A stretch of 64,000 nt of DNA from NCBI RefSeq assembly GCF_900496995.4, contig NC_044030.1:16180851-16244850 (forward strand), given 5' to 3'. This DNA comes from Aquila chrysaetos chrysaetos (taxonomy: Eukaryota; Chordata; Aves; Accipitriformes; Accipitridae). Position numbers and translations under genes: made by a program. Of this stretch, positions 1-10,741 are shown piece after piece (position 1 is the first letter of the stretch; each line of letters begins with the position of its first letter). Below the pieces are notes generated by a model. That model was given only the letters and a program-made list of their open reading frames with translations. It was not told where the DNA came from and ran no database searches.

Positions 1-1486
1 GACGGTATAAAATATTTTAATTGACCCTTCAGCGACTAACTCTGACAACGCTTTGAATCTTGGAGCATTTCCCTAAACTCCAGGCATTTCAAAATCACAT
101 GACTCACTCCTGAGAGGATCATGGTAAGTGGAGACCGTTTAAAGCAAAGCCATATTCATAAAGGGCTCCCACATCCACTCTGTGAGGACAGGCTTGCACA
201 GCCGCTTTCGACTTAAAGTGATCTAAGGGAAAAAAAGTGAAAGATGCGAATCAAAAACAACAACAAAAAAACATAGCACAGTTCCTTTTAGTGACCTCAA
301 AACCACCTTCCTAAAATAACAAACCAGTCATTTGTTATTCAGATGCATTGATCCATAAACAGCTGACCAGCCAGCACCGAGAGAAACTTATGAATTTCTG
401 TGTCGGTTTCGTAAATTGAAAACCACAGGTAGCTTCTTGAAAGTCTCTTCCCCCATTGTGATCTCCGGTAATAAAGGCACCCGTGCTAATGTGGCACACT
501 GACGAAGAGGGAGATGATCCCCAGCCTCCAGGACCCAAATAGCTTGTGGCCAGTTCACTGTCAACTGGGACGCCAGCAGGTCACGGTAACGAACTCTGCC
601 TGCACCACAGGAGGGTCTATTCAAGGAGCAGCAGCTACAAACAGCGAGTTGTAAGGGGAGGAAGAAAGCTGAAATTCACCTTCCTCCCCACCTCTGCCTT
701 GTGACAAAGCCAGTGGATCAAAACGGCAGCAGGTGACCAATGTAAAAATTGGACCACCGGCAGGCTGCAAACCCGCCAACAGCCTGCCAGCCTCCCAGCA
801 CCCAAGCAGTCCTGGGAAAGGCCTGTGGGGACCACAGCTCCAGTGCAGATAAAACACACGCCAGGCTGCCACGTATCAGGATACTGCATCACAGGACCAA
901 ATACGTGGGAAGCGCCGCTGGGATGCATAACAACTGTATTCATGACCCTGCCTCACTGCGCTTTTTAAACCTACGCCGCTCATCGAGCAGGTCCGCGCAC
1001 ACAAAAGGCTGCGAAAGCCTGCACAGCACAAACGGCCCGTCTGACCCTCCCCGTGAGATTGCGCAAGAGTATTTTGGGTAGAGTTCCCATAGGAAATTAC
1101 CCAACCTCTCCGGCAACCAGAAACAAACCCAGCCGGTCGGGGAGGCAGCGCTCCCCGAAAGCGCCGGGGCTCCGCTCGCCGCTGCCCTCCCTGCGACAGC
1201 ATCCGCGCCTCGGTACCCCCCCCCCCCCCCCCCCCCAAACACCGGCTCCCCGGGGATTCTCCCACAATCCCCCTCCGTCGGGCGCTGCCAGGCTGCGCCG
1301 GCCGGCCGGCGGCACGCGTGGGCAGCCGCGCCGCTGTCACACCCGCCCCCGCCCCGCGGGGACAGAGGGACATCAGGACGCAACGCGCGGCGGCGGCGGG
1401 ACCCGGCAGCCGGCAGGAGGGGCAGGATGCCCGCCGACACCCGCGCCCCCCCCCCGCCCCCCAACCCCCGACGGGACGGCACTTAC
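1..1486 (-). other. B4GALT1 intron 1 (3' part outside window)
   Basis: Sequence downstream of the exon 1 donor on the minus strand. The first part (about 1,090-1,486) belongs to the CpG island. The rest is ordinary unique sequence with no exon, RNA gene or full repeat that I can recognise. Confidence 0.8.
1216..1236. repeat. C homopolymer in B4GALT1 intron 1
   Basis: Twenty-one consecutive C. One of several long C or G runs in this window (also 31,559-31,574, 36,603-36,616, 37,526-37,538, 56,107-56,134). Confidence 0.9.
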
Positions 1487-1763
1487 CCAGCAGCGGGGAG
1501 GGCTCGGGGCAGGGGCCCGGCGCCGGCGAGGCGGGCGGGGGCCGGGGCCGGGGCCGGGCGGCGGGCGGCGGCGGGCGGGAGAGCGGCAGCGAGAGGTTGG
1601 CGACCGGCGGGCGGCGCGGCGGCGGCTCGGGTCTGCCCGGCGGCCCCAGGGCGCTGCCCGCCAGGTAGTAGAGCAGCGTGGCCGAGAGGTGGAGGACGCA
1701 GAAGGCGACGAGGAGGCGGCAGGCCCGCTGCAGCGAGGTGCCGGGCAGCGACGGCTCCTTCAT
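1487..1763 (-). CDS. B4GALT1: Beta-1,4-galactosyltransferase 1, first coding exon (rest of gene lies left of the window)
   Basis: The exon encodes the N-terminus of a type II Golgi membrane enzyme that transfers galactose from UDP-Gal to terminal GlcNAc; the family also forms lactose synthase with alpha-lactalbumin. Seen directly: Met at 1,763 opens MKEPSLPGTSLQRACR (cytosolic tail), then a hydrophobic signal-anchor at residues 17-36 (LLVAFC...YYLAG), then a Pro/Arg-rich lumenal stem with one N-glycosylation site (N56-L-S). The stem ends CPEPSPLL. The tail and anchor match the vertebrate B4GALT1 pattern SLQRACRLLVA. The exon closes in phase 1 at a GTAAGT donor (1,486-1,481 on the minus strand), as in the human gene, where SPLLV spans the junction. 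The catalytic domain (DVD motif, WGWGGEDDD) is in exons outside the window. The stem is mostly proline and arginine, unlike the human sequence, but avian B4GALT1 is known to look like this. The identification is firm. Confidence 0.96.
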
Positions 1764-2250
1764 GCCGCTGCGCTGGCGGGGAGCGCCGCCCGCCCCGCGC
1801 CGCGCCGCCGACGGGGGACGGGGACGGGGCGGGGGCGGCGGGGGCTCCGCCCACCGGGGGGTGGCCCCGCGCCCCGCGCCCCGCCCGCAGCCGCCCGCCG
1901 TCGCGGGGAGCATCGGCGGGGACCCCCCCCCTCGGCGGCGGGACCCCCCCCTCGGCATCGCGTCCCGGCACGGCCCCTCGCCCTCTCCCGGCATCCCGCC
2001 CCGGCATCCCGGGCCCCGAGCATCCCGGGCCCCGAGCATCCAGCCCCAGCAACCCGCCCCCGCCTCCGCCAGCGGCGGCTGAGCAGCGTCTCCCCCTGCA
2101 CCGGAGCGGGCAGCCCCGCCGCGGGGCTGGCTCCTGGGGACGCACCCCGCTTCTCTGGCTGGCTCCCCGGCACGGCGCCCGCTAACACCGTGTAGTAACC
2201 GCGGCTGCAGGTTCGTGCAGGTCACTGTGGCGGCGCGCAAGGACGCTCGG

Positions 2251-5200
2251 CTTTAGCAGAGGGCGTAAGCAGGAGCTGTGAGCTGCTGGGTAGCGCAGGC
2301 TGTATTTGGGTTCATGCCCCTCGGAGGGTTGCAGGCAGTCTTCACTTGACAGGACTCAGCGTAAACTGTAGTTTGCCGTCAGCTCGGTGGAGCTTGGTTC
2401 AACGCATTTTCTGCACAGCAAAAAAGTCCAGGACCACCCTTTTGTTGAATACGTCACAGGACCCCAGCAGTGCTGGCGGCAGGGCCTTCCAGAGGTCTCC
2501 AGCCAAACATCCTGCTGGGAGCAAGACCGTTTATTGCCAGCAGTAGGTGAAGTCAGCTGTGGTTTTGTCCCACTGAGCCTTGAAAGCTGCCCTGCATGGA
2601 GGTCTCCACCTCTCTGGTGCCCTTATCAGAGCTGTCCCACATTCCTGAGGAGGGACTTTCCTCATGCCCATCATCAAGTCAGCAGAAGTGCCTAGGCAAG
2701 CAGGTCTGGGTGCCATACAACATCCCTCAAAGTTACATGTGTTTCTTACGAGTGGTGAGTCCATGAGCCTGGAAGGAAACCTCCTTGGAGCTGCCCTGTA
2801 ACCGTGTCTCCGCCAGCAGCGGTGATGGTGGGAGGGCTTAGCGTTGCCCTTCTACCAAGCAGCAACAGTCAGGAAGCCAGTACTAACCTTGCTGTTCTCC
2901 TGGACACTGCAGGCACCTTGTTCACGGCTGACTGGAGAGGAGTCGGTGAGCATCAGTGACTCACAGGGTAAGTGAGACTGACAGCTGACCAGGCAAAATC
3001 TTGCTGGTGGTCTGGCAGACTTGCATGTATCTGGTTAGCCCCATGAGCCTCAGAGTGCTTCAGGGACACCAGGTGACACTCAAGTGGTTTTAAAGTGCAA
3101 TAAATAACTCCTACCAGTAGTCCTTAATGCTACTATTTAATGTTACTGTTTACTTTGTCTCATGAAAGCAAAGTCACTGCAAGGAGAAGTGAATCTGCAT
3201 TCTTTTCATTGGTTAAAACTACTTCCCGACACATGCATCTACCACTTCCACTTCCCTCAGCCCCCGTGGTCTGCTGATTTCGGCAGCCTCCAGTGCTGCT
3301 TGGTGGGCTGCCAAAGTGCTGGTCTGTGGAGTTGGGCTCTCGTCCAATGTGTTTGCATGCTTCTTCGATGTTCATTCAATGACTGCTCACAGGTACTTAT
3401 CCAGATTAATATGCTGTCTGTGGTCTTTGAAGAAGTGTACCGTGTCCCGTCCTTTGACCTCTGACAACAACACTGTTTCTTAGTCTCAAGACTGGCATTC
3501 TTCTGTAACCTGCATGATGCTGCATGTGGTTGTTTCTCTTGGTTTGCCTCGAGGTTTGGACCAGCCGGACCTCACCAGATCAATGTTTTGTCATTTGATC
3601 CCACGGACTATAGCTGTTCAATGCTATGCACAAGCAAGCACACATGCTTTTTTGCATGGCCATGGTGAAAATCAGCAGGGCATGGTCTCAGTTTGTGATG
3701 CTGTGCTGAGGGAGCAGAAAGCGGAAGAGAATGCCGAGGAAGTATGGCTGTTGCCATCAGTGGGGAGTGTCTGCACTCGTCTTTAAAAACTGAAGTGGTC
3801 AGTGATCTCCAGGAGCAATCCTGACTACGAACAAACCTACTTTGCTCTGGGAAAAAGGAGTTTCCTTTTTCTGACAGGACAAGGAGTTGACTTCAGGTCT
3901 CAGTGTCTCTTTGCCCTACCCAAGTGGCTTCCACTAACCACCTGAAAGCTTCTTTGGAAGACAGGCCTTGCTTTTGCCATGAGGAAGCTCAAGGAGAGTT
4001 ATCCTGCAGTCAAGGTGCATGACCAGGGATGTCTGCTTCCTCTTGTCTGTTCACTTACATGTTTCTCAGTTCTTTCTGACACCTTCTGCAAGTCAGTCCA
4101 ATAATCACCTTGTGCTTTGGTTAAACCTGATGTTGTGAGCATCACAATGACAATGCTGGTGTCCATGACACTAATGCCGTCACAGTCAACATTCAACTAA
4201 GGACCAGCTCGTAAATTGCCTTCTTCAATGAGCAAACCCAGCTTTCAAAGCCTCCAGGCTCTGCAGACATCTTTTATGGGTCAGTTAGCAAAATGTGACT
4301 CTCAGCAGACAATCTGTTCTTCAGAACTTGCAGGTTGGTCCAGAATTTCCATGTTTCACTGCTGTCAGCAAATACCCATACTTGTGCTAGTAAAATTTGT
4401 CTTTCTTTTCTTTCAGCTTTGAACTGGGCATTTGTAGGGAAAGTTCCCTGTGGTGCATTGAGAGTCAGACCTTGATTGTGACTCAAGGTAGAGTCAGTTT
4501 GATTTCCCATGACACTACTATATATGTCACGTCTTAAATTTAGCTAGCAATAGCAAAATAAGTTACAGCACAGTGTTCAGTACAAACATCAGAGGATTAG
4601 GAAGTGTCTAAACACATTTTTCCACAGGTCCGTCGTAGCACCCTACCATGAATGCCTGCTATGTTTTGTGTGAGTGCTATAAAAATATTGCCATTTTTTC
4701 CATGGGACAACTGTCTTGCTCGCACTCAACACAAGTCTGGGAGTAGAGTGGGACTCTGTGATGAAAGAAGCCTCTGTTGCAGCCAGGGATCATTTCCACT
4801 CTGCACACACACAAGCGTGGAATCATGTGTGTATGGGTAAATATAGGTATACAAATCTAAGTATGTAATGGCACACCTATTTCTGGTATAGAGGTAAGAT
4901 GTGTACTATTGAACCTGTGAATGAGGAAATAGAAATACAGGCCTTAAAGGAAAAATGCATGTGTGCATGTTCTTAGGCAAGGTCTGGCTGCGCATGCTGC
5001 ATGTCTGCCCTCTCCAGCTTTTCACCATTGCAACCTCCACCCCAGCCCAACTTGTGAAGAGTCCTTGGAGATCTCACTTTACCGTCATACCCAAATCAAC
5101 TTCTAGCTCCCTGGCTTCATTGTGGTGGTCATGTTCTTTTTTGGTGAAGCTAATTTTTAGCCTTTTTCTCCCTACAAAAAACTGCTGTGTGACTATACCG

Positions 5201-8200
5201 CTTTGCTGCACGTGAATACGTCTGCCCATCCACCATGCCTAATGACTTGTAAGTCTGATTTTAATCAAACTTGGCAGTTGGAAGAGATCATAAACATCCA
5301 AAATACTTGCTGAAACAAGCTATCAGGGTGCAACAGAGTGAAAGTTCACTGGTAGTGTGGCAAGACATTTGTACCTAGGCATCAAAGTATGCGGGGGAAG
5401 AGGGAGGTTGTAAGCCCCATACTCTTAGAAGAAAAGCAAAGCTCTCAAGGAGCATGGCAAAATCCAGGAAAGAATGTGAATATGTGCCAAATGGGGGTGT
5501 ATGAATCCTGCAGCTCATGGAAGGATTTGTTTCAGTGTGATCTAGCATTCCAGGCCCACGCTTAGGCCAGTGTTTTAGCCATGGGGGTAGCACTAACTGC
5601 TGCCACAGGGCAACCACTCCCTGCCTGAAGAGCAGTGTGTGGTCACCACCAGCTCTGCCCTGTCCCCTGGTCTGCAGCAAAACATCGCCCCTCCAAGTGC
5701 ATGGCCTGGTGAAGTTGAAGGTGGCTGGGACAACAGAGGTGCAGGACCTGGTCTAGTCCTTCTAAGTATCTCTGTGCCAAGCCTCACAAGCCCTTTTCTG
5801 GCCAGGGAGGCCACAGAGAAGTACAGCCCACGCAGCAGCTCTCCTACCAGTTCACCCCAAGCTCAGCATGCATCATGTCAGCTTCTCCAGGTAGAATGGG
5901 AGTTTGGGCTTGTGACCCCTCTCTTCAGTGTGGTCACGGCAGCCCTGAGCATCCCTGGGGACAGCAACAGGCCCTGCATGTGTGAGCAGCCTCAGATTGC
6001 ACTGGGGCGAAGCCCACAGCCCAGGTTGCTCACAAGAGCAAAAAACATGCAGCGCACCTCCCCAGGGCATGGAAGTGGTGCCTGGGATGAGTGCGGCTCA
6101 GGCAAGAGGCAGGCAAGATGAGCGGTAGGAAGGTAAGATTGTGATTTGGGGAAGGGCCAGATGAAGAGAGCTGGTGGGCAGCAGTGGGCAGCAGTGGGGC
6201 TGTGCACCCATGGGGGGGGGCCATGCATGGGTTGCCTCAATTCACAAGTGCCCTCTGCTGGCACTGTGCACCCTGCGTGCTGGTGACAGACCCTGAGTGT
6301 GCATGTACGCTCTGGACTCCAGCCCGTGCACTGTGCTGTACAGCTGTGCTCTTGGGTAAATTTATTGCAGCTGCCTTAATAGAAACGCTGCTTCCAGGAG
6401 TGCCAGCAGGACAGACAGATGCTCTCTCTCCAGCGGCGCCGGATGGCGGGGGACACCCTCTCTGAGGTCATTGCTCCTTTCAAGGCATGCAAAACCCCAG
6501 TGATATCCCCAGTGTCTGTCTCTCTCTCCCCACCCCGTCTCTTCCCCACTCTGGGGCATGCAACGCTGGTGCCACACCATTTGGGCACATTCCTCCGTTT
6601 TTTTTCCAGCGCCTTTGTGGCAGCAGTGTGGAGCAGCGCATCTCCGCAGGGTAGGGGCCAGAGGCAAGGGCATGGCTCCGTGCTGCCTGCGGGTCACCCT
6701 GCTGCAGAGCCATGAAGCCGAGTGTCCCTGCATGGCCCCCTGCTCTCGGGATACTGCTCTACCAGGCTACTGCTTGCCACTGCATGGGCCGCAGAGCTCT
6801 TCTGCCAAGGTGCTGGTTTAGGAGGAGGGTTGGGAAGGGCTGACTTCAGCTGGAGGGATGAGTACCAGGCAAGGCAGGCAGACAGCAGAGGAACAAGTGA
6901 AGAGAGGCAGAAGGCTCTGGAGATCTAAAAGCAACATCCAGCTGCCCTTTGCTGAAAGCCCCAAAGAGTCAAATCAGGGACAGCGCTGTCTCCGTGGAAA
7001 GAAGTATCATGAGAGACCAGACAACAAGCTTTGTCTACCATTTGCAACGCTCATTACTTGAAATAATAAAGGCTTGAAACTGGTCCAGCTTCGCAGAGTG
7101 CAAGATTCACATTCGACATCATCTTACAAACCTGGAAGTCTTTTTGCACAATTCCTCTTTAATTTCTGTTGCCAACAGTCAATCAGTTTTGTGGCATCGT
7201 TTTGCACAGTGCAGCAATTTGGGAAGGGTGCCAAGCAGCCCTGAAGTTGTGAGTTGCTGACATAGACCACCTCCTGCTAACCTCCTTGCTTCCTGAACAG
7301 CGGGTCCTGCTGTAGACTGAGGGTGTCCCATACTAGTGTCAGGAAAGGTGCATGAGCCTGTATCTGCTTATCAGCCCTACAGGGCTGACTCCCCCTTTCA
7401 TTTCAGTCGTAGCCAATCCTGTGACAAATGCACATGTGCATCTTTTAAACTGGATGGTGCTAAGCTGCGTCTCATGTCTCAGATCCCATTTTGTGTGCTC
7501 ACCTTGGCAGAGAAGTGAGGACAATCCTTTGCAAGAGGCACAGAGTCAGGCCTGTCAGAGCACAGGGAGGTGCCTGCAAAACTTTGGTTCTGTGTGGGTT
7601 GAGGAGTACAAGAGAAAAAAATAACTTGATCTGCAGAGAAACTCATCGCCAGGCAAGAAGCTGTATTCTACCTGCAGTTACATTCATCTAAGTGAAGCTA
7701 AACTTCCACCATTTCTTAGTTACAGTCTTTGGCATTTTTAACCTGAATGGTTCCTTCATCTGTTTTGGGTGGTTTTTATAGCTAGACATCGTGGCTTAGC
7801 CCAAGGTATGGTGCCATACACTTTCCATTCTAGCCACCAGAATAAGGTTAAATGGGCCTTGCCAAGATCTGGCTCCAAAGCCAGCTCCGGTGGAGTCTCT
7901 GCTGCACTTACCCAGTTCCTTGTGAGGCTTATCTTCTGGTGGTTTTGGTGGCTCCTGCTGTAGCATTTCCCATAACGCACAGCCTGAATCATGTGTTACA
8001 GCAATTTCAACATAAATCCATTATAAAGGTGCTCAGGCTTCGTGCTTGTCATTATCAGCGGTGCATTTCTTCTTTATGCACTGCTTTGCCTCCTGGGACA
8101 AACAGCAGCAAGAATAGCATCTGTCCAGAGGTGCCTGGATCTGGCTGGGCCCTTGAAGAGTGTATTTTCCAGAGCAGAATCTGGGATGAAGGTTATGCAC

Positions 8201-10400
8201 AAAGGTGTGGTTTGGTGCTGCTGTTGAGCTCATTTTGCCTGACAGGTTCACAAAGGAGAAACTTTGCGTTAGCATCTGGCCACTCAAAAGTAAGCTGCTT
8301 GCAATACTTCTAGTTCTGCTCTGATCTGCCAGTACAGACCTAGATGGCCATAGTGTGAGAGTAAAATGTAAAGCAAAGATGTGAGTTAACTAAGGATACT
8401 GCTATCAACATAAATGAGATGTCTCAGAAAGAACTTTGCTCTGCAAAGCACAAAGTTCACTCTGAAACTTTTAAGAGGAATAGAAACCAGAAGCTGCAGG
8501 GATGTGCTGGGAGAAACAGGGTGTGTTTCGCTGGGGGTGATGCTGCCCTTCTATTTGGTGATATTATTGTGGCTCCCTCCTGGTGTTAATTTGTATATAC
8601 CCAAGTAGTTAATAGGTCATTTGGAAAAAAGATACCTGCACAGTAGGTGGGCTCTGAAGTCAGAAGTAGCAGGCAACCTCAAGGACACACAGTTCTGCTT
8701 TTAATATCTACGTGTAAGACCTGCTTCTTCATTCTCTGGCAATTTAGCTAAAGGGAAAGTGTTGAGCAGTCTGTGTGCCTGCACATTCAGTGTATAAACA
8801 GCACGCTGGAAAGCATTTCATTCCTTGAATTTTCTTCAGATGGATGCTGCACCCCTGGACTTGTAGAAGAAAGTGGAGACAAGTGTGAAAGTTACCGGTG
8901 GCAATGTGGAAAGTTGGCCAGGCATGATTGGGTGACCTTGCTGCCAAAGATCCATGCAAATGCAGCGTCCCTGAACAACATCCCCTCAATGCACAGAGGA
9001 ACAAAAAGACTTCCCTGATTATCTTACATTGTATCTCTCTTTACATTAATTCATCCTGGGGTAGCTTTGGGGGCTTTAGCAACTGGCAGCCTGGGAAGCC
9101 CAGGCCTTTCCGGCAAAAGCCAAAGGACCTCCTCCACAAATACTTGCTAAGAGCAGTTCTCACTTTGAAGGGGAGGGCTGGCATATGTGCTAACCGTTTT
9201 CCTTCAGTGTGGTGCTAAATACAGCATGATGACAGCATTCAGTCCTACACAAGATGGAATTAGCAACACTGTTCTCAGAAGGTATAAAAGTCTGAGGCCC
9301 AGTACAGGTTTGTTCATCCAGTAACAAACTCCAGGGAGAAAGAGACTCCAAAATCTGATTTTTTTGGCAAGTTACAGTGGGTGCAAGTTCCCGGATAAAC
9401 AAGAGTGAACATCAGCATGCTTGGGACAGCCGATATACCCACCCCTGCTGCCAGCATCCAGGTTAACTGTGTCAGCTCAGAGTAGGAGGGCACAGTCCCG
9501 CAGCAGTCCCAGCCCAGCTAGCTCAGAGCTCTGCCATCCAGCCCAGGCACACAGCCTCATCCCCTCCCCTACACTAGCATGGTGGCTTGGTTTACCCCAT
9601 GCTGAGCATTTACTGGGGAAAAAGTAAATCCATGGTTTTCTGCTGTTTTATCTGCTGCACTGAGGATTTGGACACCCGTACCTCATGTGGGAGCACATGG
9701 AAAAAGGAAGGTCAATACCATCCTTAAGCTGCTGAGGAGCTGCAGGGCATCTGTGGGCCGCACATGCATTCAGAGCATATCTTGCAGTCCAGAGGTCTGA
9801 ACAGGCAGAGGCAAACCCAAGGGAGAGGAGAGGCAGGTGTCCTTGGATTGGGACGAGCTGCAGCAACTTCTGCCCAGCTACAGTGACTCCAGCTGGCAGT
9901 TGAAGCAGGGGAAAAAGGTGTGCAAAGGATGCTCTCCCTAGCCTGCTGCTCCTCCGAGGTCCAGCGCACAGCCTGGCTTGGTGCGAAGCTCTGATCTTCT
10001 CCAGATTGATGCCACTTTGGCCCTGTCCCCTCTGCTGGTGGGAGTGTCAGCAGGCAGCAGATCTCGTCCCTGTAATCACCCTGTCTTGCGCTCTTGCAGC
10101 CGACAGTATCACTGAGAAATTTTTGAATCATCAAACAAATAATGAGCGTTACTCACTGCCTGCCACGTGGGAATATTTACCCACAGTAATAAAGAGAGGA
10201 GGGAGGCAGCTGAAGGTGTGGTCTGCATCCAGAAATTCTGGCGAAACTGCCAGGAAGTGGTGATGGCTGGTCCCTGCCCCGGTTATGCAGGGACACCTCC
10301 TCAGGTGTGAGGTTTTGGTTCCCCTGTATATCCAAAGGAAAACCTCTGGTCACTTGCATCTCTGCTTTTTTTGTGTGCTAAGGAGAAGAACAAATTGGTC
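2251..10400. other. Intergenic sequence between divergent B4GALT1 and SPINK4 (left part)
   Basis: No exon with recognisable protein similarity was seen in this stretch. Open frames are short, overlap on both strands and show no splice-consistent domain. No obvious recent transposon is present. It may hold regulatory DNA for either neighbour, but nothing specific can be supported. Confidence 0.6.
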
Positions 10401-10501
10401 CTTCTCCCTCCTACTTGTGGGGAGACCTCAGGGTGAGTGGAGAGGCAGAACAGAGGCTATCATCGTCTAAAAAACATCTGGAGAAAGGGAGGGAGCTAAG
10501 G

Positions 10502-10741
10502 ATGAAAGTGAGTGTCGTACTTGCACTCCTCTTTTTGATTTGCGCGTTCGTGCAACGGGAGGATAGACTGCAGGCTCTGGGCTTGGGCTGCATGAGCAAG
10601 GCAGCACGCTGCTCCCAGGTACTGTGGTGTTTGTGGGTCCCCGGTGTTTGCTGGTATGCAAAAGCCCTGGGAGGAGCAGCAGAACAGAAGTTAAAATATC
10701 GATGCGAGTGCAGCAAGCTGGGAGGCCAAGAAGAGCCGTGA
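10502..10741 (+). CDS. Possible small secreted cysteine-rich peptide (unrecognised, weak)
   Basis: I do not recognise this frame. An ATG with A at -3 starts a 79-residue reading frame. Its first residues, MKVSVVLALLFLICAFVQR, look like a eukaryotic signal peptide: a charged start, a leucine/valine core and small residues after it. The remainder holds six cysteines (LGC, ARC, LWC, GVC, YRC, EC) and ends in QEEP before TGA. The spacing fits no cysteine-rich family I can name with confidence; it is not Kazal, WAP or a clear beta-defensin. A possible weak donor (GTACTG) follows the codons for SQ. The frame is also open upstream to another Met at 10,415. There is no promoter or polyadenylation evidence and no known gene is expected here, so chance remains the likeliest explanation. 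Confidence 0.15.
   Translation: MKVSVVLALLFLICAFVQREDRLQALGLGCMSKAARCSQVLWCLWVPGVCWYAKALGGAAEQKLKYRCECSKLGGQEEP

Larger units (their letters stand above)
1090..2250. promoter_or_regulatory. CpG island covering the B4GALT1 promoter and exon 1
   Basis: This block is extremely G+C rich and dense in CpG, in contrast to the A+T-richer flanks before about 1,050 and after about 2,300. No TATA box is visible in the stretch upstream of the B4GALT1 start at 1,763, which fits a housekeeping, Sp1-type promoter. The block contains a run of 21 C at 1,216-1,236 inside intron 1. Long open frames on both strands here are by-products of base composition. Confidence 0.85.

Noticed and set aside
1053-2195. 380-codon plus-strand open frame
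   Set aside because: Antisense to B4GALT1 exon 1 in a G+C-rich island, Arg/Pro/Gly-rich and low complexity; a composition artefact.
876-2240. 454-codon minus-strand open frame around B4GALT1 exon 1
   Set aside because: It runs through the exon 1 donor into the intron and through the upstream CpG island; only 1,487-1,763 matches B4GALT1.
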